The notes below the pieces were generated by a model, which ran no database searches, had not been told where the DNA came from, and saw nothing but the letters and a program-made list of their open reading frames with translations. A stretch of DNA of 64,000 bases from Gaiellales bacterium (GTDB lineage Bacteria; Actinomycetota; Thermoleophilia; RBG-16-64-13), in assembly GCA_012719395.1 (NCBI GenBank), contig JAAYAL010000025.1:72558-136557 (forward strand). Reading direction: 5' to 3'. Shown here one piece after another: positions 26,459 through 34,994 of this stretch (within the stretch, counting starts at the first letter, position 1; every line of letters starts with the position of its first letter). Made by a program: the position numbers and the translations under genes.

Positions 26459-27401
26459 GACGGGCCTCTGGGAGATCGTGCTGGGACCGGAGTCTGCAGG
26501 ACGGCGTCTCGACGCGGTGATGGGCGAGCTCGAGGAGGTGGGGAGTCGGGTCCGGGCCTCCCTGCTCATCCAGCAAGGGGCGATGCTGGTGGACGGCGTG
26601 GTCCGTCCCAAGAGCTGGCGTGTGGCAGAGGGACAGAGGGTGAGCGTGGACCTGTCGGTTCTGGGGCCGCCCGCCGGCGAAGCTCTCAGGGCGGCCCCCG
26701 ATATCACCGTGCCCATTGTCTACGAGGACGCCTACCTGCTGGTGGTGGACAAGCCGGCCGGGTTGGTGGTGCACCCGGCGCCGGGGCACGCGGAGGGGAC
26801 GCTGGTGAACGCCCTGTTGGGGCATGGCCTGGCGGGTGGAGAGGTGTTCCGTCCGGGCATCGTGCACCGCTTGGATCGCGATACCAGCGGTCTCATGCTG
26901 GTGGCCAAGGAGGCCGACGTGCAACGGCGCCTGTCGTGCATGATCCGCGAGCGCGAGGTGGAGCGCAGGTACCTGGCACTGGTGCGGGGCGACATCCGGA
27001 ACGAGAGCGGGACCATCGAGGCGTCGGTGGGCCGGGACGAGCGGCGAAGGACGGCCATGGCCGTCGAGGGCCGGGGGGCGCGCAGCGCGGTCACTCATTT
27101 CGCCGTGTGTGAGCGCTTCACCGCCTTCACGTTGCTGGAGGCCAGGCTGGAGACGGGACGCACGCACCAGATCCGCGTGCACTTCCAGGCCATCGGGCAC
27201 CCGGTGGCCGGCGATCCCACCTACTCGCCTGGTGCGGTGCTGGGCCTGACCCGGCAGTTCCTCCACAGCCATCGACTGCGGTTGCGGCATCCGGTGGATG
27301 GGAGCCGGCTGGACTTCACATCGGCTCTGCCCGCAGACCTGGCCGCGGTGCTGGCCGCCCTGCGTGCTGCTGCCGGAAGGTCGGTGCCGGGCGCGGAGTA
27401 G
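26442..27401 (+). CDS. rluD: Large-subunit pseudouridine synthase, RluD family
   Basis: RNA pseudouridine synthase with an N-terminal S4 domain (AGRRLDAVMGELEEVGSRVRASLLIQQGAMLVDG). The catalytic domain contains HRLDRDTSGLMLVAK with the catalytic Asp, VDKPAGLVVHPAPGH and LETGRTHQIRVHFQAIGHPVAGDPTYS. ATG 26442 lies inside the end of lspA; the track's earlier opening is an in-frame extension. 319 residues. Last gene of the dcw-linked run. Confidence 0.93.
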   Translation: MRSGPETGLWEIVLGPESAGRRLDAVMGELEEVGSRVRASLLIQQGAMLVDGVVRPKSWRVAEGQRVSVDLSVLGPPAGEALRAAPDITVPIVYEDAYLLVVDKPAGLVVHPAPGHAEGTLVNALLGHGLAGGEVFRPGIVHRLDRDTSGLMLVAKEADVQRRLSCMIREREVERRYLALVRGDIRNESGTIEASVGRDERRRTAMAVEGRGARSAVTHFAVCERFTAFTLLEARLETGRTHQIRVHFQAIGHPVAGDPTYSPGAVLGLTRQFLHSHRLRLRHPVDGSRLDFTSALPADLAAVLAALRAAAGRSVPGAE

Positions 27402-27480
27402 TGGCGCGGCGGCGGGCGCACGGACCGGTGGCGCGTGCCGGCGAGGACCCGAGAGCGTGAACAGGGGCTGAGGGCCGCCG

Positions 27481-30450
27481 TTACCCCGTCCGCGTCACCG
27501 TGCGCGGCTCCATGAACTGCAGCAGGTAGCCCGGGCCCCCCGTCTTCGAGCCCACGCCGCTCATGCGCGCCCCACCGAAAGGTTGCCGGCCCACCAGCGC
27601 TCCGGTGATGGGACGGTTGAGATAGAGGTTGCCCACCCGGAATTCGCGCTCCGCCAGCGCGAGGTGGCTGGGCAGGCGTGAATACACGCCTCCTGTGAGC
27701 CCGTAGGGGACGTCGAGGGCCATGGACAGGGCCTCCTTCAGATCGCGGGCCGCCATCACGGCCAGCACCGGCCCGAAGATCTCCTCCTGCGCCAGCGGGC
27801 TGTGCCGGTCAACCCCGGTGAAAATGTGGGGCGCCACGTAGTAGCCATCGGAGTCGGGGGTGCGGCCGCTGAAGGCGGGCGCGCCGTCCTGCGTGGCCTG
27901 CCGTATGTACCCGCCGGCCTTCACCGCCGCTTCCTGACCGACGAGCGGGCCCAGGGCCGTGCCCGGTTCCACCGGGTCACCCACGCGGAGCTCGGCGGCC
28001 GCCGCCACCAAACGCTCCACCAATTCGTCGTGGACGCCGCGCACCGCTATCACCCGGCTGCACGCGGAGCACTTCTGGCCGCTGTAGCCAAAAGCTGAAG
28101 CCAAGATGCCGGCCACTGCCTGGGACAGGTCGGCGTCTTCGTCCACCACGATAGCGTTCTTGCCGCCCATCTCCGCGATGATCCGGCGCACGTTGGCCTG
28201 GCCGGGACGGACCTCCGCGGCGTCGCGCACCAAGGACAGCCCCACGTCCCTGCTGCCCGTGAAGGCCACCAGGTCCACCTCGGGGTGGGTGGCCAGATAG
28301 GGGCCGATCTCGGCGCCCGGTCCGGGCAGGTAGGAGAGCACCGCGGGCGGCAGGCCGGCCTCCCGCAGGATGCGCGTCAGCTCCCAGGCGATGAGGGGGG
28401 CCGGGCTGGCAGGCTTCATGATGACGGTGTTGCCGGTGACGAGGGCGGCGGCGGTCATGCCGCAGAGGATGGCCAGCGGGAAGTTCCAGGGGGCGATGAC
28501 CGCCGCCACCCCGCGCGGCTCGTAGAAGTAGAGATTGGTCTCCCCGGGGACGTCGCCCATGGTCTGCGGGGCAGCGAGGCGAAGCATGTCGCGCCCGTAG
28601 TACTCCAGGAAGTCGATGGCCTCCGCCACGTCGGCATCCGCCTCGCGCCAAGGCTTGCCCACCTCCAGTACCAGCAGCGCGGCCAAGGGGCAGCGTTCTC
28701 GGCGCATGAGATCCGCCGCGCGGAACAGCACCTCAACGCGGGACTGCACCGGGGTGCGTCGCCAGTCCGCGGCAGCATGCCGGGCGGCCTGTACCGCCCG
28801 TTCTGCCTCGCCCGTGGCGGCGGAGGCCGCCGTTCCCAGCGTTTGAGAGGGGTGGGCGGGGTTGAGGGAGGCGATCACCCGCCCGGTGTCCACCTCCCGA
28901 CCCCCGATGAGCAACGGACGGTGCTCTCCCAACATGGCCTGCGTTGTGCCCAGCGCCTGTCCCATCTCCACACGGTTTATCTCCCGAGCGAAGTCCAGGA
29001 GGGCTTCGTTGCGGAACGGGCCTGGTGCGTGGCTGTCGGTGGCGTAGACTGCGATTCGCTCCAGGGGGAGTTGCCGCAGGTCGGGCGTGGGCAGGGGCGC
29101 CGCCAGCGTCTCCTCAGGACCGGCCTTGGCCACGGCCAGCTTCCGTGAGAAGGACTCGGACGAGGTGCTCTCCACGATGCGGCGGGACAGGTAGGGCATG
29201 GCGGCATCCAGCCCGCCCACCGGCACGTACTCGCCTGTGGAAAAACCGAGCCGGCTCAGCGCCCGGCGCATGGGCTCACCTGCGCCGTGCAGCACCTGGA
29301 ATTGCGTCGCCGCCGCCACTCTGGCGGCGCGGGCGGCCGCGGCCGCGGCCGCGGCGCTCCGAGCGTTGTGAGTGGCCACCGCCGGGCGCAACACGTCAGC
29401 GTGCTCCACCAGGCGCCGCGCCAAACGCTCGAACTGCACGTCGGTGTCCGCTTTGTGCTGGAGCACGGGGAGGGGCCAGCCCTGACGGCGCGCCGCCGCC
29501 GCCTCCTGCTCCCAGTAGGCGCCCTTGACCAACCGTACGGTGAATGGCGTGCCGCGCCGGGAGGCCAGTTCGATGAGCTCTTCGGCATCCTCCTGCGCGT
29601 CCACCAGGTAGGCCTGTATGGTGACGCCGAAGAAGGGGTAGGTGGCCAGCTCGTCGTCCATCACCAACCGGCTGAAGGCGGCCAGGGTGAGGTCGCGCGT
29701 GGAGAAGCGCTCCATGTCGATAGTGAGGCCGACACCGGCGTCCCGGGCCGCCCGGAACAGGGGTCGCAGGGCCGACACCAGCTCGTCTTCCGCGTATGCG
29801 AAGTCGATGGCGTCGTAGTGCGGGGTGAGGGCGGAGGGCTTGATTGACAGCGTGCCCGGGGGTGGGGCCGCAAGCGAGCGCGCCTCCGCCGGCTGTGGTG
29901 CCCAGGAAACCGCCTCCTTGGCCAGTAACGCGATGGCCTGCAGGTTGGCCTCCGTCAGGGCGTTGCCGGCCTCCTGGGTGGGGGTGGACTCCGCCAGGAG
30001 GTTGAGCAGGAAGGCGGCACCCTCTTTGTGGAGGCGGCGGGCTAAGGGCAGGGAGGCGGCGGCATCCTGTACGGGGACGAAGCTCTGCGTGACCAGCTGC
30101 AGGTTCCGCTCCAGGGTGCGGGCCACCAGCCCGGTGGTGATCTGGCCGGGCCAGGCGGCTTTGATACCCAGCCGCAGGGCCAGGGGCAGCTCGCCGGAGG
30201 GGTTCTCGAAGTACTCCTGCAGGTGGGAAGAAATCTGGTCCACGGTGCGCAGCGCGGGGAAGACCTCCACAAAGCGCAGAAGCCGGCGTTGGAAATCTGG
30301 GTCCCGCCCCGCCAGGTCCAGTGCCTGCGATTGCCACCAATCCGGCTGCAGCGGCGCCGGCCGCTGCTCGGAGACTGCGGCCAGGATCTGACGGCCGAGG
30401 GCCTTGACCTCCGCTTCGTAGGCTGCTGCGTCGGGAACGGTGAGCACCAT
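27481..30450 (-). CDS. putA: Bifunctional proline dehydrogenase / glutamate-semialdehyde dehydrogenase PutA
   Basis: Oxidises proline to P5C (FAD enzyme), then to glutamate (NAD enzyme). Residues ~1-450 are a PRODH barrel (IKPSALTPHYDAID, LTIDMERFSTRDLTL, TPFTVRLVKGAYWEQE, ATHNARS). Residues ~480-989 are an aldehyde dehydrogenase with APWNFPLAI, EMGGKNAIVVDEDAD and the catalytic cysteine in SGQKCSACSRV. At 989 residues it is the minimal PutA type without a DNA-binding domain or extra C-terminal domain. ATG 30450 has AGGAGG upstream. It is transcribed towards rluD and diverges from tkt. A fused PutA is unexpected in actinobacteria, which usually have separate enzymes. Confidence 0.94.
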   Translation of the reverse strand: MVLTVPDAAAYEAEVKALGRQILAAVSEQRPAPLQPDWWQSQALDLAGRDPDFQRRLLRFVEVFPALRTVDQISSHLQEYFENPSGELPLALRLGIKAAWPGQITTGLVARTLERNLQLVTQSFVPVQDAAASLPLARRLHKEGAAFLLNLLAESTPTQEAGNALTEANLQAIALLAKEAVSWAPQPAEARSLAAPPPGTLSIKPSALTPHYDAIDFAYAEDELVSALRPLFRAARDAGVGLTIDMERFSTRDLTLAAFSRLVMDDELATYPFFGVTIQAYLVDAQEDAEELIELASRRGTPFTVRLVKGAYWEQEAAAARRQGWPLPVLQHKADTDVQFERLARRLVEHADVLRPAVATHNARSAAAAAAAARAARVAAATQFQVLHGAGEPMRRALSRLGFSTGEYVPVGGLDAAMPYLSRRIVESTSSESFSRKLAVAKAGPEETLAAPLPTPDLRQLPLERIAVYATDSHAPGPFRNEALLDFAREINRVEMGQALGTTQAMLGEHRPLLIGGREVDTGRVIASLNPAHPSQTLGTAASAATGEAERAVQAARHAAADWRRTPVQSRVEVLFRAADLMRRERCPLAALLVLEVGKPWREADADVAEAIDFLEYYGRDMLRLAAPQTMGDVPGETNLYFYEPRGVAAVIAPWNFPLAILCGMTAAALVTGNTVIMKPASPAPLIAWELTRILREAGLPPAVLSYLPGPGAEIGPYLATHPEVDLVAFTGSRDVGLSLVRDAAEVRPGQANVRRIIAEMGGKNAIVVDEDADLSQAVAGILASAFGYSGQKCSACSRVIAVRGVHDELVERLVAAAAELRVGDPVEPGTALGPLVGQEAAVKAGGYIRQATQDGAPAFSGRTPDSDGYYVAPHIFTGVDRHSPLAQEEIFGPVLAVMAARDLKEALSMALDVPYGLTGGVYSRLPSHLALAEREFRVGNLYLNRPITGALVGRQPFGGARMSGVGSKTGGPGYLLQFMEPRTVTRTG
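29333..29356. repeat. GCGGCC/GGCCGC simple repeat inside putA
   Basis: A run of alternating GGCCGC units (overlapping NotI-type GCGGCCGC sites) that encodes a poly-alanine stretch (RSAAAAAAAARAARVAAA) on the minus strand. It lies in the PRODH part, just after the ATHNARS motif. It is self-complementary and slippage-prone, so indels in assemblies are a risk here. Confidence 0.6.
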
Positions 30451-30610
30451 GGTGACCTCCTCATCGGCCTGCCCGCCCCTTCAGAATACTCCGGAAGCGC
30501 ACTGCCTTACGTGCTAGACTGCGGGGCGTCCGGCGTCCCACGCCGGACGCCCAGCGGCCCGGCCGAGGGCCTGCGGCGAGGATTCGGTACCCCGACAGGA
30601 GGTGGGCTCC

Positions 30611-32653
30611 ATGACCGAGGCTGCGCCGGAAGCAGCCGCCTGCTTCGACGATCTGGACCAGCTGGCCGTCAACACCATCCGCACGCTGGCCATGGACGCC
30701 GTGCAGAAGGCCAACTCCGGGCACCCTGGCATGCCCATGGGCGCCGCCGCCATGGCGCACGCACTGTGGAGTCGCCATCTCATCTTCGATCCGGATGACC
30801 CGCAGTGGCCCAATCGTGATCGCTTCGTGCTTTCCGCCGGACACGGCTCCATGCTCCTCTACGCCCTCCTTCACCTGGCGGGCTATGACCTGGGGCTGGA
30901 TGAGCTCGAGCAGTTCCGCCAGTGGGGCAGCCGCACCCCCGGCCATCCTGAGCGGGGCGTCACTCCGGGGGTGGAAGTGACCACCGGACCTCTGGGACAG
31001 GGGTTCGCCAACGGGGTGGGCATGGCTATCGCCGAGGCCTTCCTGGCTCACCTCTTCAATCGCCCCGGGCACTCCGTGGTGGGCCACTACACCTTCGGCA
31101 TCGTCTCGGACGGGGATCTCATGGAGGGCGTGGCCGCGGAGGCGGCTTCCCTGGCCGGCCATCTGGGCCTGGGCCGGCTCATCTACCTCTACGACGACAA
31201 TCACATCACCATAGAGGGCCCCACGCAGCTGGCCTTCACCGAGGATGTGGGCCACCGCTTTGCCTCCTACGGCTGGCACGTCATGCAGGTGACGGACGGC
31301 AACGACCTGAGCTTGGTGGATGCCGCTATTGCCCGGGCCAAGCTGGTGGCGGACAGGCCCAGCCTCATCATGGTGCGCACGCACATCGCCTGCTGCAGCC
31401 CCAACAAGGAGGATTCGGCGGACTCACATGGCTCGCCTTTGGGGGCGGACGAGGTTCGCTTGACCAAGGAGGCCATCGGTTGGCCGCCCGACGAATCCTT
31501 CCGGGTCCCGCCGGAAGTCCGCGCCCGCTATGCTGAGGCGGCCGGCCGGGGCCGGGCCGCCCACGCCGCCTGGCGGGAGCGCATGGAGGCCTACCGCCAA
31601 GCCGAGCCGGAACCGGCCGCTCAGTGGGACGCCTACTGGGCACCAAAGCCGCCGGCGGGTTGGCAGGAGGCGCTTCCCGTCTTCACGCCGGAGGAGGGGC
31701 CCATTGCCACCCGTTCGGCCTCGGGCAAGGTGCTGAACGCCATCGCGGGCGCCGTTCCCAACCTGCTGGGCGGCTCCGCGGACCTGGCGCCCTCCAACAA
31801 CACGGCCCTCAAGGACAAGGGCCCCTTCGACAAGCGCTTCCGCGGCGGCCGCAACCTCCACTTCGGCGTGCGCGAGCACGGCATGGGCGCCGTCCTCAAC
31901 GGCTTGGCCCTGCACGGGGGCGTGCGCCCCTATGGCGGCACGTTCCTGGTCTTCTCTGACTACATGCGTGGCTCCATCCGTGTTGCGGCCCTGTCAGGTG
32001 CCCAGGTGGTCTACGTCTTCACTCATGACAGCGTGGCCGTGGGCGAGGACGGCCCCACGCACCAGCCCATCGAGCATCTGGCCGCGCTGCGGGCCATGCC
32101 CGGCCTCACCGTGATCCGCCCGGCGGATGCCAACGAGACGGTCGTGGCCTGGAAGGTGGCGTTGGAAGAGGTGGAGGGGCCCACAGCGCTCATCCTGTCC
32201 CGGCAGAACCTGCCGGTGATAGACCGCACGCACATGGCTTCGGCCGACCTTCTGTCCCGCGGCGCCTATATCATCTCGGAGGTGCACCACGGCAACGCGG
32301 AGGCCGTCATCATGGCCTCCGGTTCGGAGGTGGAGGTGGCGCTGGCCGCTCGGGATCTGTTGGCGGTGACCGGCGTCATGTGCCGCGTGGTGTCGTTCCC
32401 CAGCTGGGAACTGTTCGCCGCGCAGCCGGAGGCCTATCGCAAAGAGGTGCTGCCGGACCACCTGCCGGTGCGGGTGGCGGTGGAGGCGGCGGCCACCTTC
32501 GGCTGGGAACGCTGGACGGGGGATCGCGGCCGCATGGTGGGTATAGACCGGTTCGGGGCGTCGGCCCCGGGGCCACGGGTCATGAAGGAGTTGGGTATCA
32601 CGCCGCAGAGCGTGGCGGACGAGGTGCGGGCCGCCCTGGCGGCCGCAGTGTAG
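30611..32653 (+). CDS. tkt: Transketolase
   Basis: Thiamine diphosphate enzyme of the non-oxidative pentose phosphate pathway. [20 protein letters not shown] near the N-terminus, the ThDP motif GDGDLMEG variant [66 protein letters not shown] and RPADANE are present. 680 residues. ATG 30611 has AGGAGG 8 bases upstream. TGCTAGACT at 30512-30520 could be an extended -10 for it (weak). First gene of a tkt-tal-(zwf-pgl remnant) array. Confidence 0.96.
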   Translation: MTEAAPEAAACFDDLDQLAVNTIRTLAMDAVQKANSGHPGMPMGAAAMAHALWSRHLIFDPDDPQWPNRDRFVLSAGHGSMLLYALLHLAGYDLGLDELEQFRQWGSRTPGHPERGVTPGVEVTTGPLGQGFANGVGMAIAEAFLAHLFNRPGHSVVGHYTFGIVSDGDLMEGVAAEAASLAGHLGLGRLIYLYDDNHITIEGPTQLAFTEDVGHRFASYGWHVMQVTDGNDLSLVDAAIARAKLVADRPSLIMVRTHIACCSPNKEDSADSHGSPLGADEVRLTKEAIGWPPDESFRVPPEVRARYAEAAGRGRAAHAAWRERMEAYRQAEPEPAAQWDAYWAPKPPAGWQEALPVFTPEEGPIATRSASGKVLNAIAGAVPNLLGGSADLAPSNNTALKDKGPFDKRFRGGRNLHFGVREHGMGAVLNGLALHGGVRPYGGTFLVFSDYMRGSIRVAALSGAQVVYVFTHDSVAVGEDGPTHQPIEHLAALRAMPGLTVIRPADANETVVAWKVALEEVEGPTALILSRQNLPVIDRTHMASADLLSRGAYIISEVHHGNAEAVIMASGSEVEVALAARDLLAVTGVMCRVVSFPSWELFAAQPEAYRKEVLPDHLPVRVAVEAAATFGWERWTGDRGRMVGIDRFGASAPGPRVMKELGITPQSVADEVRAALAAAV

Positions 32654-32666
32654 GCGGGAGGGAATC

Positions 32667-33842
32667 ATGGGAGACGCCTTCGGCGACAATCCGTTGCAGA
32701 GACTGGCCACCGCCGGCCAGAGCATCTGGTATGACAACATCCGGCGCAGTCTCCTGGTGGATGGCGGACTGGCGGAGATGATGTCGCGTGATGCGGTCAC
32801 CGGCGTGACGTCCAACCCCACCATCTTCATGAAGGCCATCGCCGAGACCACGGAGTATGACGACTCCATCTTTGACCTGGCCCAGCAGGACGTGGATCCC
32901 AGGCAGACGCTGGACATCCTCATGGCCCAGGACATCCAGATGGCGGCCGATATCCTCCGGCCGGCCTGGGAGCGTACGCACGGTAAGGACGGATACGTCA
33001 GCCTCGAGGTGGATCCGGCTCTGGCCCACCAGGCGGAGGGCACGGTGGCTGAGGCGCATCGGCTGGCCTATCTGGTGGATAGGCCCAACGTGATGGTCAA
33101 GGTGCCGGCCACCACGGAGGGAGTGGAGGCCTTCCGGCGCCTGGTTGCCCAAGGGGCATGTATCAACGTGACGCTCATCTTTTCGCTGGAACGCTACCGG
33201 CAGGTGGTGGAAGCCTACATCTCCGGGCTGGAGGCGCTGGCTGCAGGGCTGGACGCGGGTGAGCAACTCCCGCCGCTCTCGGCCGTGGCAAGCGTGGCGA
33301 GCTTCTTCGTGAGCCGGGTGGATACACTCGTTGATGCAAAGCTGGATGCTCTGGCGGCGGCCGCCGCCAAAGGGGATGCGCCGGCGCTCACCCAGTTCAA
33401 GCGGCTGCGCGGCAAGGCAGCGGTGGCCAACGCCAAGCTGGCCTACCAGTACTTCCTCTCGGCCTTCAGCGGGCCCCGCTGGGAAGCGCTGGAGGCCCGC
33501 GGGGCCCGCGTGCAGCGCCCGCTGTGGGCCAGCACCAGCACCAAGGACCCCTCCTACCGGGATGTGGTCTACGCGGAGGAGCTCATCGGGCCCCAGACCG
33601 TCAACACCATGCCCCAGGTGCTGTTGGACGCGTTCCGAGATCACGGCCTGATCGCCTCCACGCTGTCCTCAGACGTGGAGAAGGCCAGGGAGAGGCTGGC
33701 CGGTTTGGAGGAAGCGGGCATCAACATGGCGGCGGTCACCGCGCAGCTGGAGGTGGAGGGCGTGAAGGCCTTCGCCGATTCCTTCACGGCGCTGGCCGAT
33801 GCCGTTGCGGCCAAGTACGCCATTGCGCGCGAGGGCGGCTGA
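32667..33842 (+). CDS. tal: Transaldolase
   Basis: Transfers dihydroxyacetone units in the pentose phosphate pathway. SIWYDNIRRSLLVDGGLAEMM, GVTSNPTIFMKAI and the Schiff-base lysine in RPNVMVKVPATTEGVEAF identify the long (~370-390 residue) Tal type common in actinobacteria. It begins 13 bases after tkt with AGGCGGGAGGGA upstream. Downstream lie only remnants of the oxidative branch. Confidence 0.95.
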   Translation: MGDAFGDNPLQRLATAGQSIWYDNIRRSLLVDGGLAEMMSRDAVTGVTSNPTIFMKAIAETTEYDDSIFDLAQQDVDPRQTLDILMAQDIQMAADILRPAWERTHGKDGYVSLEVDPALAHQAEGTVAEAHRLAYLVDRPNVMVKVPATTEGVEAFRRLVAQGACINVTLIFSLERYRQVVEAYISGLEALAAGLDAGEQLPPLSAVASVASFFVSRVDTLVDAKLDALAAAAAKGDAPALTQFKRLRGKAAVANAKLAYQYFLSAFSGPRWEALEARGARVQRPLWASTSTKDPSYRDVVYAEELIGPQTVNTMPQVLLDAFRDHGLIASTLSSDVEKARERLAGLEEAGINMAAVTAQLEVEGVKAFADSFTALADAVAAKYAIAREGG

Positions 33843-33891
33843 GCCGGGCTCTCAGCATCAGGAGGCCGGTGGCGCCTCCGATAGGGGAAGC

Positions 33892-34030
33892 ATGATCAGC
33901 GGATCTCCCACTGCGGCGGGTCGGGAATTCCCGGACAATCCGTTGCGCGGCGGACGTCGCATGCGGGCCCTGCCGCCGTCGTTCACCATGGTCATCTTCG
34001 GAGTCTCCGGCGACCTTGCGCATCGCAGGC
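33892..34030 (+). pseudogene. zwf: N-terminal remnant of glucose-6-phosphate dehydrogenase (zwf)
   Basis: ATG 33892 opens a frame giving NPLRGGRRMRALPPSF followed by MVIFGVSGDLAHRR. This matches the start of actinobacterial Zwf, where NPLR..LR..R.PEP precedes VIFGASGDLARRKL. Homology stops directly after the GxSGDLA NADP loop; only ~46 of roughly 500 codons remain. The frame then continues to 34308 as meaningless sequence. The 5' end and the spacing after tal look intact. Confidence 0.72.
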
Positions 34031-34243
34031 GGCGTGCGGTGGCTGACTATGACCGTGTCCACCCTGGGCGCGGCGCGACGGCTGCTGTACCTGATGACGG
34101 GAGACAGAGCGGCGGCCGTTGCCTCCGTGTTCGCCGCGGATTCCGACCTGCCGGCGGCACGGGTGGCGGCCCGGGCCGCGAAGGTCACCTGGATCCTGGA
34201 CGCGGAGGCCGCAGCGCTGGTTTGCCGCGAAGCAGCGGGTTAG
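34031..34243 (+). pseudogene. pgl: C-terminal remnant of 6-phosphogluconolactonase (pgl)
   Basis: In the frame one base away from the zwf remnant, the sequence VRWLTMTVSTLGAAR, then LLYLMTGDRAAAV, then LPAARVAARAAKVTWILDAEAAALV matches the end of 6-phosphogluconolactonase (R(L/I)TLTLPVLNAAR, the FLVTG.EKA region, DLPA..V and the terminal W.LD.AAA). Only ~65 codons remain and the natural stop TAG is at 34241-34243. Together with the zwf piece, this is what one deletion from early zwf to late pgl would leave. Confidence 0.68.
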
Positions 34244-34250
34244 CTACAAT
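34222..34250 (+). promoter_or_regulatory. Candidate promoter for pyrR
   Basis: TTGCCG (34222-34227), a 17-base spacer and TACAAT (34245-34250) form a good sigma70-like pair at the end of the pgl remnant. Transcription would start about 32 bases before the pyrR ATG. The match is by eye only. Confidence 0.45.
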
Positions 34251-34288
34251 CTCGCTTCCTTTGCAGCCCGGGCCACTGGGGGAGGGAG

Positions 34289-34870
34289 ATGGCGGCAGAT
34301 ATGGTTGACACTACGGAGTCCGGGTCCCCTACCGTGGTGCTCATGGATGAAGAGCGCCTGCGGCGGACCTTGGCCCGCATAGCCCATGAGATCGCGGAGC
34401 AGGCGGAAGGCAAGGAGCTTGCCTTCGTGGGCATCCACCGCCGTGGGGTGGAGCTGGCCGAGCGGCTGGCGGATCTCTTCGCCGAGTTCTACGGCCACCG
34501 GCCCACCACCGGGTCCATCGATATCACCTTCTATCGTGATGACATCGATACCCGCCCGCCCACCCTGGCCTACGAGCAGCCGGTGGTGCGCTCCAGCCGC
34601 CTGCCCTTCGATGTGAACAACCGCCTCATCGTGCTGGTGGACGATGTGCTGCAGACCGGTCGCACCATCCGTGCCGCCATTGAGGCGCTGTTCGACTACG
34701 GCCGTCCCGCCGTGGTCAGGCTGGCGGTGCTGGTGGATCGCGGTCACCGAGAACTGCCCATCCGTCCCGATTTCGTAGGCAAGAACGTGCCCACGGCGCG
34801 GTCGGAGAAGGTCATCGTGCACCTCACCGAGACCGACCAGGTGGACGAGGTGGTGCTGGAGAAGCCATAG
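34289..34870 (+). CDS. pyrR: Pyrimidine operon regulator PyrR / uracil phosphoribosyltransferase-like
   Basis: PRTase-fold RNA-binding regulator that senses UMP/UTP. The PRPP loop is IVLVDDVLQTGRTIRAAIEALFDYGRP. FVGIHRRGVELAERLA, DITFYRDDI and ELPIRPDFVGKNVPT are PyrR-specific. ATG 34289 has GGGGGAGGGAG upstream. 193 residues. The pyr genes it should control (pyrB, pyrC, carA) start 6 kb downstream behind a polysaccharide block; a matching RNA site is seen before pyrB. Confidence 0.94.
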   Translation: MAADMVDTTESGSPTVVLMDEERLRRTLARIAHEIAEQAEGKELAFVGIHRRGVELAERLADLFAEFYGHRPTTGSIDITFYRDDIDTRPPTLAYEQPVVRSSRLPFDVNNRLIVLVDDVLQTGRTIRAAIEALFDYGRPAVVRLAVLVDRGHRELPIRPDFVGKNVPTARSEKVIVHLTETDQVDEVVLEKP

Positions 34871-34994
34871 CACGTGTCGTGCGGCATGGCGTCCGGGGGG
34901 GCGCGGCCGGCCTTCCACGTAGGCGCGGGTCCCCTCTCTGGCCCTGTGCGCGGTCACCCGGTATCCTGGGGCGGACGTCTGTCAGGAGGTATGT

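Noticed and set aside
27402-27480. Terminator between convergent rluD and putA
   Set aside because: No stable hairpin with a T-run is visible on either strand; termination may be Rho-dependent.
33799-34308. 169-aa ORF as a full gene
   Set aside because: Only residues from ATG 33892 to about 34030 resemble Zwf; the remainder is the wrong frame of the pgl remnant.
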